Of a stretch of DNA of 64,000 nt, positions 1 through 20,880 are shown one piece after another. The stretch is from Dasypus novemcinctus. Taxonomy: Eukaryota > Chordata > Mammalia > Cingulata > Dasypodidae. The position numbers were made by a program, and so were the translations under genes. Location of the stretch: assembly GCF_030445035.2 (NCBI RefSeq), contig NC_080677.1, positions 157,791,169 through 157,855,168 on the forward strand. Reading direction: 5' to 3'. How positions within the stretch are numbered: position 1 is the stretch's first letter; each line of letters begins with the position of its first letter. A model generated the notes under the pieces. The model was not told the origin of the DNA. It made no database searches and saw nothing but the letters and a program-made list of their open reading frames with translations.

Positions 1-699
1 ATTGCGTTACAATTTTGCTATTCATGGAATAATACTCTAGTTTTTTTTGTTGTTTTTTGTTTTTAGAAAGCTCAGATTTATAGATACTGGAAATAACTGT
101 TTCCTTTGGGGCAGACATCAAAACTTTCAGGTCATTTTTGCCGAGATTGAGCTAGAAATTTGAAGCCCTGAGCCCACCCTTTTCTTTCCCCACTCTCTCT
201 AGCACAATCAGAAGCAAGAAACCAAACTAATTATACTCATTACATTAATTAAAATGTTCTAAGGTATCAAATGCATGATCACCTAAACCTTGCCTTACCT
301 AAGTATTTTATCAGGAATATAAAATGGTGATATTTTGTGGTGCATGTTTACTGTCACATCACACCATAGACAGTGCCCTCTTTACCACTGGAAATAAAGA
401 GATTGATTTGTTTTAATGAGTTTTGGGGACTGGCAAGTCTGAAATCCATATGACAGGTTAGCAGGCAGGAAAGGAGTTAATGTTACATTCTTGAGACAGA
501 ATTTCTTCTTTTCCCAGAAAATCACAATGTTTGCTCTTAAGGCCTTTCCACTGACTGGATGAGACCCACCCACATTTTCAAGGATAATTTCCTTTCCTCA
601 AAGTCAATTAATAGTAGATATTAACCACATACATAAAATGCCTTCACGACAACACGTTGATTAATGTTTGATTAAATAGCTGGGTACTGTAATCTAGTC
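1..699. other. AT-rich flank, nothing recognised
   Basis: This is non-coding, AT-rich DNA upstream of PTCHD3. The open frames are short and have no recognisable domains. No repeat family could be named by eye. Confidence 0.6.
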
Positions 700-1094
700 A
701 AGTTGACCCACAAAATTCTCTGTTACACATTGGTATTGTCTTTTTCACTCTATTCAGAGTATCATTCTTAGACAAATATAAGACAAAACTCATCTATAAG
801 TCATATTTTGTATTTTCTTGGAAGACAAAACTAAATATTTTGAAATGCCAAGCCAAATGTTTATTTTGTAAAATAATAGGCCTTTCCAATTTCATTCCAT
901 TTCAGTACAAAATACAAATTTATCCAATTAAAAATAGAAGTTCATCAAAAGATGTGAGAAGTCACAAGTTGAAAAATTCCAAAGCACAATTATAAAATTT
1001 CAAATTTAATCCTGTACGGTGTTTAAGTTTTCATTGTTTAATTTGTTCACATCCTTCCACACGTTTATAGTGATAAATTTCAAAGGCTTATTTA

Positions 1095-1435
1095 CAGGCA
1101 TATACCTTGTTTTACTGCACTTTGCTTTACTGCACTTTGTGGATATTTCATTTTTTATAAATTGAAGATCTGTGGGAACTGTGCATTGAGCAAGTTTACT
1201 GGCACCATTTTCCCAACAGCATGTGCTCACTACATGTCTCTGTGTCACATTTTAATTAGGGTATGCATATTGTTTTTTCAGACATAATGCTTTGCACACA
1301 TAGTAGACTACAGTATAAACAAAACTTTTACATGTACTGGGAAACCACAAGAATCTGTGTAACTTGCTCTACTGTGCTATTTGCTTTGTTGCAGTTATCT
1401 AGAACTAAATCAGCAATATCTCTAAGGTATACCTG
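1095..1435 (+). mobile_element. Tigger1-derived non-autonomous DNA transposon (MITE-like)
   Basis: The left end CAGGCATATACCTTG and the right end GGTATACCTG form the terminal inverted repeats of the Tigger1 (TcMar/pogo) family, and TA lies on both sides. The first part matches the Tigger1 5' end (GCACTTTGCTTTACTGCAC, then the region around CCAACAGCATGTGCTCAC). It jumps directly to the Tigger1 3' end (GACATAATGCTTTGCACAC). The transposase gene is therefore deleted internally, leaving about 341 bp. This is an old eutherian element. Confidence 0.85.
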
Positions 1436-1816
1436 TACAAACTTTGTTTTCAATAATTGCAATTTGCAAAATACTTCAAAACTTAAAATTTCTTTGGTGT
1501 TCCATTTACTGAACACTTTGATTAGAGATTCACAACTGATTTTGGACAAAATGCAACAAAAAAGAATAAAGGACTCCTTTACTAAATAGTTCAACACCAG
1601 TGCAGGGCTCAGAACGATGAGCAAAGTAGCCCTTCACAGGCTCAGGCATTTCTAAAGTCTGACTGATGTTGGACAGCAATGAGAAAAAGTGCAATCTGCC
1701 ATGCCTGAGTATTTCAAAAATTTAACATCAGTTTAATCACCCAAAATCTGGGGTTCGGTTACTTTTTTTACTCTCTGCTCTTGCTCCTTCGTGTTCATGA
1801 ATTCCTCCAATGTGAC

Positions 1817-2590
1817 TGTTACTGTGTGAGTGGTGTCTCACGAAAGATCTGCTGATGTCCTAACCCCCAGCCCTGTGAATGTGACCTTATCTGGAGAGAG
1901 GGTCATTTGGGGATAGCTAAAATGAGGTCACAGCTGAGTAGAACAGGCCCTTAATCCTTATAAGAAGGGGGAGAGCCACAGACAAGCAGCCATGAGACGA
2001 CAGAGGAGGCAGAGGTCTACATGGATTGCCAGAAAACACCCGAAGCTGGAAGAGCAAGGCAGGAATTCCCCCTTGGGTTTCAGATGGAGCCTGGCCCTAC
2101 CAACGCCTAGTTTTCAGGCTTCTAGCTTCAGCAACTGCAAGACAATAACTGCCTGTTGATGTTGTTGTTTGTTTGCTTGTTTAAAGATTTATTTCTCCCT
2201 GCCCCCTCGTTGTTTGCATTTGCTGTGTCTGTTCGTTGTGTGATGGTCTTCTCTTTCTAGGAGGCACCAGGACCTGAAGCTAGGGATCTCCCATGTGGGA
2301 GAAAGGCGCTTATCGCCTGAACCACCTCCGCTCCCTGCTTTGTGGCATCTCTCATTGTGTTTTCTGGCCGTCTCTTGGCTGCATCATCTCACTGCATCAT
2401 CTTGTTGTGTCAGCTCATCAGCTGGCTACACCAGCTCATAGGCTTGCACAACTTCTCCAGGAGGCACTGGGAACCAAATCTGGACCTCCGATGTGGAAGG
2501 TGGGAATTCAGTGGCCTGAGTCACATTCTCTTCCCCAAGTGTTGCTTTAAGCCACCCAGTTTGTGGTCCTAGATCAAGACAGTGATCCTA
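1817..2590 (+). mobile_element. Old MaLR-like LTR, solo, with SINE inserted
   Basis: Sequence such as CCTAACCCCCAG, TGTGAATGTGACCTTATCTGG and CCTTATAAGAAG near the left, and AAGCCACCCAGTTTGTGG at the right, is typical of a widespread old eutherian LTR of MaLR type. A DAS SINE (2183-2536) sits near its 3' end. It is a solo fossil LTR in plus orientation; no internal region is attached. The exact subfamily is not assigned. Confidence 0.6.
2183..2536 (-). mobile_element. DAS-type tRNA-derived SINE, minus strand
   Basis: Read on the minus strand it begins with a tRNA-like head and ends in an A-rich tail (TTTAAAGATTTATTTCTCCC on the plus strand). It contains two GGAGGCAC(C/T)(G)GG blocks, the mark of the two-headed variant also seen at 43995-44349 and 54843-55303. 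It lies inside the LTR at 1817-2590. Confidence 0.8.
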
Positions 2591-2925
2591 GGTTATCCTT
2601 TCTATTTACAAACCAAGGGCTACTCTGCCTAATACAGGTCATAGGTAAGTTTCCTATGCAGGAAAGAGCTTTCATTCATTTATTCATTCGGCACTGGTTA
2701 TTAACAGCAAAAAACTCTAAACAGCCTATGGGTTCCTCCATAGAATTCTGCCTAATTTATGTTTTCTCCATATACTAGATTATGGAATAGTTGAAAAGAA
2801 TAAGACAGACTTGAAGAATATCTACAGACTTGATAAGGTCTGACGACCTATTAGGTGAAAAATGTAATCCGATAAGCACAAATAGTGTGATAATATTTAG
2901 GCAAGATATATTTGCATATACTTTT

Positions 2926-3344
2926 TTTAAGATTTATTTTTTTAATTTATTTCTCTCCCGTCCCCCGCCCTCCCCCCCCCCCCAGTTGTCAGCTCTCTGT
3001 GTCCATTCCCTGTGTGTTCTTCTGTGTTCACTTACATCCTTGTCAGCAGCACCAGGAATCTGTCTTTTTGTTGTCATCTTGCTGCATCAGCTCTCTGTCT
3101 GCGAGGCACCACTCCTGGGCAGGCTGCACTTTTGTTGCACTGGGTGGTTCTCCTTATGGGAGGCACTCCTTGTGCTGTGGGGCTCCCCTATGCAGAGGAC
3201 ACCAGCACGTGGGCAGGCATTCCTTATGCATCAGCACTGCCAGTGGCCCGCTCATCACATGGGTCAGGAGGCCCTGGGTTTAAACCCTGGACCTCCCATG
3301 TGGTGGGCAGAGGCTCTATCCCTTGAGCCACATCCGCTTCCTTA
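2926..3344 (-). mobile_element. DAS-type SINE, minus strand, with target duplication
   Basis: This is a full-length armadillo-type SINE in reverse orientation, running from the poly-T/C-rich tail to the head complement CCACATCCGCTTCC. It is flanked by the 11-bp direct repeat CATATACTTTT (2915-2925 and 3345-3355). It ends less than 200 bp upstream of the PTCHD3 CpG island. Confidence 0.9.
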
Positions 3345-3519
3345 CATATACTTTTGATATGCCTGTAAACGCATAGAAGAGGGTTTGTAGGGATAAACCC
3401 CACTTTCGACCACCTCTTTTGGGAGAAGGAAGGGGCTAGAAAGGTTTAGTTTTGCTTTTCTCAGTTTTCTCTCAATAAATGAACCTGGGTTTCAACTGAA
3501 GAAGGAGAACGGCCGTACC

Positions 3520-12908
<9,389 letters not shown>

Positions 12909-12993
12909 ATGTCCACTAACAAATCAAAGACCACTTACAGAATTCCTGATTGCCCCAATCCAATCTGATAAAAATGCACAATTTAGAATAGTC

Positions 12994-12999
12994 AATAAA
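12994..12999 (+). promoter_or_regulatory. Polyadenylation signal of PTCHD3
   Basis: AATAAA lies 86 nt after the stop codon, implying a 3' UTR of roughly 100-110 nt. A GT/T-rich stretch (about 13012-13050) follows weakly. Confidence 0.65.
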
Positions 13000-13159
13000 C
13001 TTAAAACAAAGGCATGTTTCCTTGACCTCATAGTCCCCTTTAAAAATGTTATTTAAAATAACCTGAGAAAAATTAATTAGCCTTACATTAAAATATCTTT
13101 ACTAAATTAGGAAGTGTTGTCATCTTTCTTAAGTCTGTACAATCCCATATAACATACAA

Positions 13160-13620
13160 CTTTACAGTTTGTTGTGGTTTTTTTCCCCTTTATTTCTCCA
13201 TTAGAAGTTTATACCTGGAATTCAAGTATTTTATATTATTTGTACTATAAATGGAATATGATTTTGATTGTACTACCTACATGCATTATTATGTGGAAAT
13301 GCAACTTAGTTATTCTCCCAGTCTGTAGTTTTTCTGTGTGTTTTCTTAATGGCGTCATTTGATAGAAGTTTTCAAAATTGAAAAATCTGGCTTATCGATT
13401 TTTTTTTTTTATGGTTTGTGGTTTATGTGTCCGCTGTAAGAAATATTTGCCTACTCCAAGTTAACAAAGAAATTTATGTTTTCTTCTCAATGCAAATAGT
13501 TTTAATTTTCACATTTAGATATGTGATCTGCCACAGTTAACTTCTGTGTTTGTTGAGAGGCAAGGGCAGAGGTTCATTTTCTTCCCATAATGTCAGCAAG
13601 GTTAATCCTGTGTTGTTGAG
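13160..13620 (-). mobile_element. Old L1 ORF2 fragment, minus strand
   Basis: The plus strand reads as reversed L1 ORF2: AAATGGAATATG...GGAAATGCAACTTAG, then CTCCCAGTCTGTAGTTTTTC and TATGTTTTCTTCTCAATG. It covers a region also present at 15830-16120, so it is a separate L1 copy from the one beginning at 13621. Confidence 0.7.
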
Positions 13621-13883
13621 TGTGTCGGCAGCTCGTTCCTTTACTATTTATGAGTACTCCATGTGTGAATATCTACCACGATATATTTTTCCTGTTCTCC
13701 TCTTGATGGACATTTAGGTTTTTCCCAGTTTGGGACTATTACAAATAAAGCTGCTATGGATATATCTTTTCATTTTCCTTGGGTATATACCTAGGGGTAG
13801 AACTGGATAAGTATATCTTTAATTTTAAAAGAAACTGCCAAGTTATTTTCAAAAGTATCTGTGCCACTTTTCACTCCTACATG
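13621..13883 (-). mobile_element. Old L1(-), segment 1 (ORF2 3' part)
   Basis: Reversed ORF2 sequence (GGACATTTAGGTTTTTCCC, then TGGGTATATACCTAGG). It stops inside a stretch equivalent to TTCCCACCAGCAATG, and the continuation is found at 15579. The gap is filled by a hAT-like transposon. Confidence 0.75.
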
Positions 13884-14019
13884 CAGGGCCAGCTACACAA
13901 TTTGCAGGACCCAGTACAAAATGAAGATGTGGGGTCCCTTGTTTGAAGAGCAGAGTTAAAAGTACTAAAATATAAAACTATTTTTTTCCAAAATGTTATT
14001 TACTTAAAAAATGTAATGC

Positions 14020-14380
14020 GGGGAAGCGGCTGTGGCTCAATCAGTTGGGCTCCCGTCTACCATATGGGAGGCTCTGGGTTCACGTCCTGGGGCCTCCTTG
14101 TGAAGGCAGGCTTGCCCGCAAACACTGCAGAGTGCCGCTGACCTGCAAGCACCGCAGAGAGCCAACTCAGCAAGGTGACGCGATAAAAAGGGAGACAAGC
14201 AAAAAAACACAGAGCCCGCAGCGAATGGACAGAGAGAGCAGACAACAAGCAAGCCACAAGGGGGGAGAGGAATAAATTTTTAAAAATAAATAAATAAATA
14301 CAGACACAGAAGAATGCACAGGGAATGGACACAGCAGACAGCATGCGCAAAAAGCCACAGGGGAGGAGAAAAAAAAAAAC
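14020..14380 (+). mobile_element. DAS-type SINE, plus strand
   Basis: Head GGAAGCGGCTGTGGCTCAAT with internal A- and B-box-like sequence (GGTTCACGTCC). GTAATGC flanks it at 14013-14019 and 14381-14387. An internal A-rich join at about 14275-14300 suggests a partly duplicated tail. Confidence 0.85.
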
Positions 14381-14387
14381 GTAATGC

Positions 14388-14611
14388 AGGGGGAGGGGAG
14401 CAGATGTGGCTCTGGCGGTTGAGCGCCTGCTTCCCACATGGGAGATCTGGGGTTTGGTTCCCAGTGCCTCCTAAAATACAAATAAACAACAAATAAACAA
14501 ACTAAAAAAACCAATTCAGGGAAGCCAATGTGGCTCGGTGGTTCCGCGCCAGCTTCCTACATATGAGGTCTGGGGTTCAATCCCCAGCCCTGGTACCTCA
14601 AAAAAAAAAAA
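14388..14611 (+). mobile_element. Dimeric tRNA-derived SINE, plus strand
   Basis: Two unlike tRNA-like monomers lie head to tail. The first starts GGGAGCAGATGTGGCTC and ends CCAGTGCCTCCT. An A/C-rich linker (AAATAAACAAAC) ends in CAATTCAGGGAAGCC. The second ends CCCAGCCCTGGTACC plus A-run. The same layout recurs at 20650, 46296 (-) and 48139. Confidence 0.85.
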
Positions 14612-15578
14612 GTGTTTTATAAGCTGTGACATTTTGATAAATTTCTGATAAATTAGTTCAAAATATACATTTTCATACATCTAGCGCTGATAATTTCTGT
14701 AGAGCAATTTTTCTAAAAAGATACATCTTCATACAAATCAGTTTTGTGTAAGTCAATTTTAATTTTAAATGTAAATTTATACAATGGAATATTATTGTTT
14801 CCCCTGCCATTTCTTGTAACTTGTGGAGGTTGTACAAAAAAAAAAGTTTTTATGATTTGTGAGTAATTGAAAATGTTCATTCTATAACTGTATCTTCAAT
14901 TATAAGAAAAAATATTTTTCAAATTGTCTTCCTCGTTAGCAATTGGTTCATACAAAACTTCATATGAAAAAAAAAACAGTTCTCTATTGAATGCAAAAAA
15001 CTTCCAATTCAACTACCATTTCTAAGCCTGTGGATATTTGCTTTGCAATGTTGCAGCAGTTTCAAAACCCAAAGGTCCTAAACCCTTTGAAGAATTCTGC
15101 TAACTCCTTGATATGCTTTATTGCAATATCCATGTGAACACTTTTATTTTGTAACAAGTCATGGACAGAATTTACCGTGAGCACCAGCAGCTCCTGCCTC
15201 AGCGCTCAGAGTGGTGAGTTAATATTTATGTCGATGCTCAGGAACAAGCTCCCAGACCGACGAGCAAGCCGGCCTCCTACGCTGCTGCGGGTGCTGCTTC
15301 TGCGGCCACTGACACTGCCAAGCTGGACCCCAGTCCTGGCCCCAGCTGCTTCCCGGGGGCCCTGGGCACCCCCGGCTACCTGTGTGCACCGGGTCGGCAC
15401 ACACCATCCACTGCCCACCAAGTCCCCACATGCACTCGCTGACACTGTCCCTTCTCTGCTCATGTAGATCCTCCATTACCTCACTGGACTTCTCTTACGA
15501 AGCACATGTTCAAAGCTAACCATTACACCAAGGGTGGGCCCTGTCTGAGGGCCGCCACTCTCCCGTGAAGCCTGCCTG

Positions 15579-16999
15579 TCCACCAGAGTTGCTCCGCATA
15601 CTTGTCAGTAGGTGGTATTGCCGATCTTTTTAATTTTAGCTGTCTGGTGGAGGTGGAATGGTATCTCATATTTTTAATTTTTATTTCTCTGTTGATTTTT
15701 GTGTACTTATTAGCCATTCATTTATGGCCTTTTCGGTAAAGTCCTCTGCCCATTTTCATTGGGTTGTCATGTTTAAGATCTTTATGTATTCTGACTACAA
15801 GTTCTTTGTCAAATGTATGTATCACAAATTCATTCTCCCTCTGTGGTTTTTCTGTGCATTTTCTTAACAGTGACTTCTGATGAGCAGAGGTTTTTAAGGT
15901 TGATAAGTCCAGTTTATCAAATTGTCTTCTTTTATGGTTAGTGCTTTTGTCCTAAGATATCTTTGTATACTCCAAAGTGACAAAGAAATGCATGTTTTCT
16001 TCTCAGAGCCTACTAGTTTTAGCTTTTACAGTTAGGTCTGTGATCCACCACTAATTTTTATGTTTGTAAGACAGTAAAGACAGAGGTTCATTTTCTTCCT
16101 GTAATAGTTACCCAGGTTCAGCATCAGCTGTAGAAAGACTGGTCCTTTCCACATAGGAATAACTTGGCACCTTGGTCAAAGAAGCAATTCCTCATTCATA
16201 ATTGGCTCTATCTCTGTGCCATTGATCTGTTTGCTACACTAAGGCCAATACCACACTGCCTTGCTTACTGATTTTAATTCTTGAAATTAGGGTAAGTCGT
16301 CCAGTATTTTCCTTCATTTCCAAATTGTTCTGGCTCTTCTAGGTTCTTTGCATGTACTTACTAATTTTGGAATCATTTGTCATTTTCCATCTTGGGATCT
16401 TGATTGGGTTGTGATGAATCTACAGATCAACTGGAGAAAATAGATATCTTAGTCTTCCAATCCATGAAAATGGTTTAAAGTAAAATGTATTTAGATCTCC
16501 TTTCTCTCAGAAATATTTTAGTTTTCAATAGATATACTCTTATTTTCATGGCATTGTAAATGAAATTAAAATTCATTTTCCAACTATCTTTAATACTATA
16601 TAAAAAAATATATTTTGTCTAACCCTGTTAAATTCATTAATATGTTCTAGTAGATTTTTGTAATTTCTTTGGTATTTTTTATGCATACTCTCACGTAATG
16701 GGCACATAAAGACAATTTTATTTCTTTCAATCTTTTTTTCTTGCATTTCCCTTGTCTTATCGCACTAGCTAAAATACCCGGCAAATGTTAGAAGGGCTGA
16801 GAGCCGTCCTCATTGCCTTGTTCTGAACTTTACAGGGAACGTGTTCAGTATTTCATCACTATGATTACCTGGAGGTTTTTCACAAAGGTTTTTCTCTCAG
16901 TACAGAATCTGCTTCCTGCTCCTATTTGCTGAGATGTGTTAGCATGAACAGGTTTTTAATTCAGTCAAATGACTGTTGTCCATCTATTAAGCTTATCTG
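15579..16999 (-). mobile_element. Old L1(-), segment 2 (ORF2)
   Basis: Reversed L1 ORF2 continues directly from 13883 once the hAT element is removed (GGTGGAATGGTATCTCAT at 15651, then CTTGGCACCTTGGTCAAAG near 16168). It stops at GTCCATCTATTAAGC near 16990, where the plus-strand L1 is inserted. It resumes at about 30813 with TCTGTTAATATGG. Confidence 0.8.
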
Positions 17000-18003
17000 A
17001 AGGGCTTGGGAAGACGGCAGACTAGGAGGCTCCAGTACTCCCTTCCTCCACCAGAACAACTATCAAACAGCAGGCACTGTCGGCAGCAACTGTTTCACAA
17101 CTCCAGACTCCTGCAGAACGCTGCAGCATCTAGTCTGTTACGGTAAATACCAGTTAATTGCCCTCACCACGCAGCAGTTCCCAGCAGCCATCCCCACTCT
17201 AGTGACAAGCCACAGTGGGGCCAGAAATGGACATAAAAATCCATTTCCCCAGGATCTGGAGTAAGCTCAGGCCCGTGGCTGATAATGGATTTTGATGAGC
17301 AACAATCGCTGATCCCAACTTTGATGAGCAACTTGGGATGGCCGAGGGCTGTCATTGTTTGAACCCACCGCATTTGCTGGGCAGGTCAAGAAAGCGCAGC
17401 TTTGGGGAGCCGTGAAAGAAGCTCTTGGCACCCTTCCTGGGTCATCCCCTCCTGAGGGCAATTTGGAGCCAGCATGTGCTCTCTGTGGGTCCCTGGGCCT
17501 AGATCTGATTTGGGAAACTCTACTCTAGAGTGCCCCCCTCCCAGAATTTGCCCTCCAGCCAAAAGCAGCTAGAGATGAGGAAAACAATGAGAGCAGTGCT
17601 TCTGAGAGGGAGAAGGTGTGTGTCGTGGGAAGTAGGGCGTTGCTTAGGGGAGGTCCTAAGCAACTCATTAGCACAAGCCCAAGACAAGACACAGGCTCAA
17701 GTAAGACTGGGAGGACCCTGCACTTTGCATTCACCCTGGTGAACTTTCCTGATAACAGGGCTGACACTCAAGCAAATTTCTTGTCATATCACCAGCTAGT
17801 TATAAACACAAACAGACATCTCATGGGGTAAATCCCAGAGCTAGCATTTTAAAGTGTTAAAATACACAGTGTGCAGTAAGAGTACAAGTCAAAGAAACAA
17901 GAAATGATGGCACATCCAAAGGAAGAGAATAAAAATCCAGAAAATGCCAACAGAGAAGACCAGACTGAGGACATGCCGGATAAAGACTTTTTAAAATGAT
18001 CTT

Positions 18004-18399
18004 TGGAAGCAGATGTGGCTCAAGTGATAGAGCATCTGCCTACCATATAGGAGGTCCAGGGTTCAAACCCAGGGCCTCCTGGCCCACATGGTGAGCTGGC
18101 CCATGTGCAATGCTGCCGTGTGCAAGGAATGCCATGCCACACAGGGGTGTCCCCCACATAGGGGAGCCCCACGCGCAAGGGGTGCGCCCCATAAGGAGAA
18201 CTGCCCCGTGCTAAAAAAGGAGCCACCCACCCAGGAGTGGCACCGCACAGAGAGCTGACGTAACAAGATGATGCAACAAAAAGAGACAGATTCCTGGTGC
18301 AGCTGGGAATGCAAGCGGACACAGAAGAACACACAGTGAATGGACACAAGAGAGCAGACAATGGGGGGGAAGGGGAGAGAAATAAAATAAACTTTAAAG
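18004..18399 (+). mobile_element. DAS-type SINE, plus strand
   Basis: Head GGAAGCAGATGTGGCTCAAG, full body and A-rich tail. Flanks AAATGATCTT and AAATTATCTT are a nearly perfect 10-bp target duplication. It is inserted in the ORF1 region of the plus L1. Confidence 0.9.
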
Positions 18400-20649
18400 A
18401 AATTATCTTAAAATGCTTAAGGAGATGAAGGAAAATACAGAGAAAGAACTAAAGGTTATCAGGAAAATAACAAATGAACAATGTGAGAATCTCAAGAGAG
18501 AAGTTTTGAAAAGGAACCAAACAGAACTACTTTTGTTGAAGACCACAATAGCTGAAATGAAAAATTCCCAAGGGGGTTTCACAGCACATATATAAAGAAA
18601 TAAAAACCTCTAGTAAAGGTAACTATTTGGATAATTATAAATGCCAGCATCATATTTCTTGGCATGTAACCCTGTTTCTTACAGGTACTAGAATGCAAAT
18701 GCACAGAAAGTAATCATAAATCTATGGCTTGGGACATACACTGTACAAAGATATATACAATTGGTAACATGTTCAAAAGAAAAGGTGGGGGATAGAGGGG
18801 TATAGGAAAAATATTTTCATAGAATACTATTGAAATCAAGTTGGTATCAAAACAAATATAATTGTTACATATTTATATTGTTAAATTTTAACCCCAGGGT
18901 AACTGCAGGGAAAATAAATGAAAATATATCCAGATGGAAATGAGAAACCAAAAGATATCTGGGGTAACTATACTAATATCAGATAAATTAGACTTTTAGC
19001 AAAAAACATGAGCGACAATGACAGTTCATTATATACTAATAAAGGGGTCAATTCAACAAGAAGGCATGACAATTATAAATATATATGTACCTAACAGCAG
19101 AGCCCCAAAATATATGAAGAAAAACTGACAGATTTGAAAGGAGAAATGGATGGTTCTACTATACATTAATAGTAGGGAATTTTAATACACCACTTTCAAT
19201 AATGGGTAGAATATCTAGACAGAAAATTAATAAGGAAATAGAAGACGAACTATACTCTAAACCAATTAAACCTAGAGACATAAATAGAATGCTTCATCCC
19301 ACAGCAACAGAATACACATTCTTCCCAAGTGCACATGGCTCATTCTCCAGGACAGATCCTATCACAGGTCATAAAACAAGTCTCAATAAATTCAAAAATA
19401 TTGAAATCATATAATGTATCTTCTATCACAATGGAGTGAAGCCAGAAATCAATAACAGGGAGAAATGGAAGATTCATAAATAAGTGGAAAATAAACAGTG
19501 TACTCTTGCCTAGTGGGTTAAAGAGGAAATCACAAGGGAAATTAGGAATTGTCTTGAAGAAAATGAAAATGAAAATACAACATACCAGAACTTATGGTAT
19601 GCAACAAAGGCAGTGCTGAGAGAGTTTATAGCTCAAAATGCTCACATTAAAAAAGAAAGATTTCATTTCAGAGGCCTAACCTCAAAACTGGAAGAACTAG
19701 ACAAAGAGCAAACTAACCCAAATAAAACAGAACAAAGGGAATAACAAAGATTAGAGCAGATATAGAAATGAAGTAAAGAATTTTAAAAAACAACAATAGA
19801 GATGATCACCAAAACCAATAGTTGGTTCTTTGAAAAGATCAATAAAATCGACTACCTAGGCTGACAAAAGAGTGAGGACACAAATAACTGAAATCAGAAA
19901 TGAAAAGGGGGCATTACTACCAACCCCACTGAAATAGGATTATTAATATAAGATGATACTATGAACAACTGTATACCAACAAATTAGATAACCTAAATGA
20001 AATGAACAAATTCCTAGAAACAAACTACCTACATTGACTCTCAAAAAAATAGAAGCTATCAACAAACTAATAACTAGCAAAGAGATTGAATCAGTAATCC
20101 AAAACCTCCTGACCAAAAAAGAAAAAAAGAAAAAATAAACAAAACACACACCCAGGACCAGATCCTTCACAGAGGAATTTTGCCAAACATTCCAAGAATT
20201 AACACCAATCTCCAAAAAACTGAAGAGGAGGGAACACTCCCTAATTCAATCAATGAAGCCAACACCACCCTCATACTAAAGCCAGATAAAGATACCACAA
20301 GATAGGTAAATTGCAGACAAATATCTTTTATGAATATAGATGCAAAAATCTTAAAAAAAAAAAAAAAACACACACACAAACCACTAACAAACACAATCTA
20401 ACAGCATATTAAAAGAATTATACACCATGATCAAGTGGGATTTATCCCAGGGATACAAGAGTGGTTCAACATAAGAAAATCAATTAATGTAATATACACA
20501 CATTAATAGAGTGAAGGAAATAAAACACCTGATCATCTCAGTTGACACAGAAAAGACATTTGACAATTCCACCACTCCTTCTTATTAAAAGCACATAGAA
20601 TAGAAGGAAACTTCCTCAATATGATAAAGGGCATATATGAAAAACCCAC

Positions 20650-20880
20650 TAATGGGAGCAAATGTAGCTCAAGCAGTTGACTATCTCCTTCCCACAAAGG
20701 AGGTCCTGGGTTCAGTCCCCAGTGCCTCCTAAAAAAAAAAAAAAACAAGCAAACAAAAAAACAACTTGGGAGCCAATGTGGTTCAGTGGTTGAGTACCAG
20801 CTTTCCACAAATGAGCAAGGGCCTGAGTTCAATCCCCTGGCTCTGGTACCAAAAAAAAACAGAAAGAAACAAAAAAACAC
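20650..20880 (+). mobile_element. Dimeric tRNA-derived SINE in L1 ORF2
   Basis: First monomer 20655-20730 (GGGAGCAAATGTAGCTCAAG ... CCAGTGCCTCCT). Then an A/AAAC linker, and the second monomer at about 20767-20850 (GGGAGCCAATGTGGTTCAGT ... CTCTGGTACC) and A-run. Same two-part design as at 14388. Confidence 0.85.

Larger units (their letters stand above)
700..2660. repeat. Copy A of a diverged duplicated non-coding segment
   Basis: Stretches of this region align by eye, in the same orientation and order, with 32370-32891 plus 35262-35540. Shared landmarks include CAACAAAAAAG near 1555 and 32848, a GAATTCCTCCAATGT-like stretch near 1800 and 35450, and GGGCTACTCTGC near 2617 and 35491. Copy A is interrupted by a Tigger1-derived element (1095-1435) and by an LTR carrying a SINE (1817-2590). 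Copy B lacks both and instead carries a MaLR element. This is either an old local duplication or an unnamed ancient repeat. No coding capacity is visible. Confidence 0.6.
13884..15578 (+). mobile_element. hAT-like non-autonomous DNA transposon carrying SINEs
   Basis: The left end CAGGGCCAGCTACACAATTT and the right end GGGTGGGCCCTG...GAAGCCTGCCTG form an inverted terminal pattern known from an old eutherian hAT repeat. The flanks TCCTACAT and TCCACCAG could be the decayed 8-bp duplication. The interior is AT-rich with a GC-rich block at 15230-15480 and has no transposase frame. Its own DNA is about 1.1 kb once the SINEs at 14020-14611 are removed. A family name (Zaphod/Tip100-like) is only a guess. 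Confidence 0.5.
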
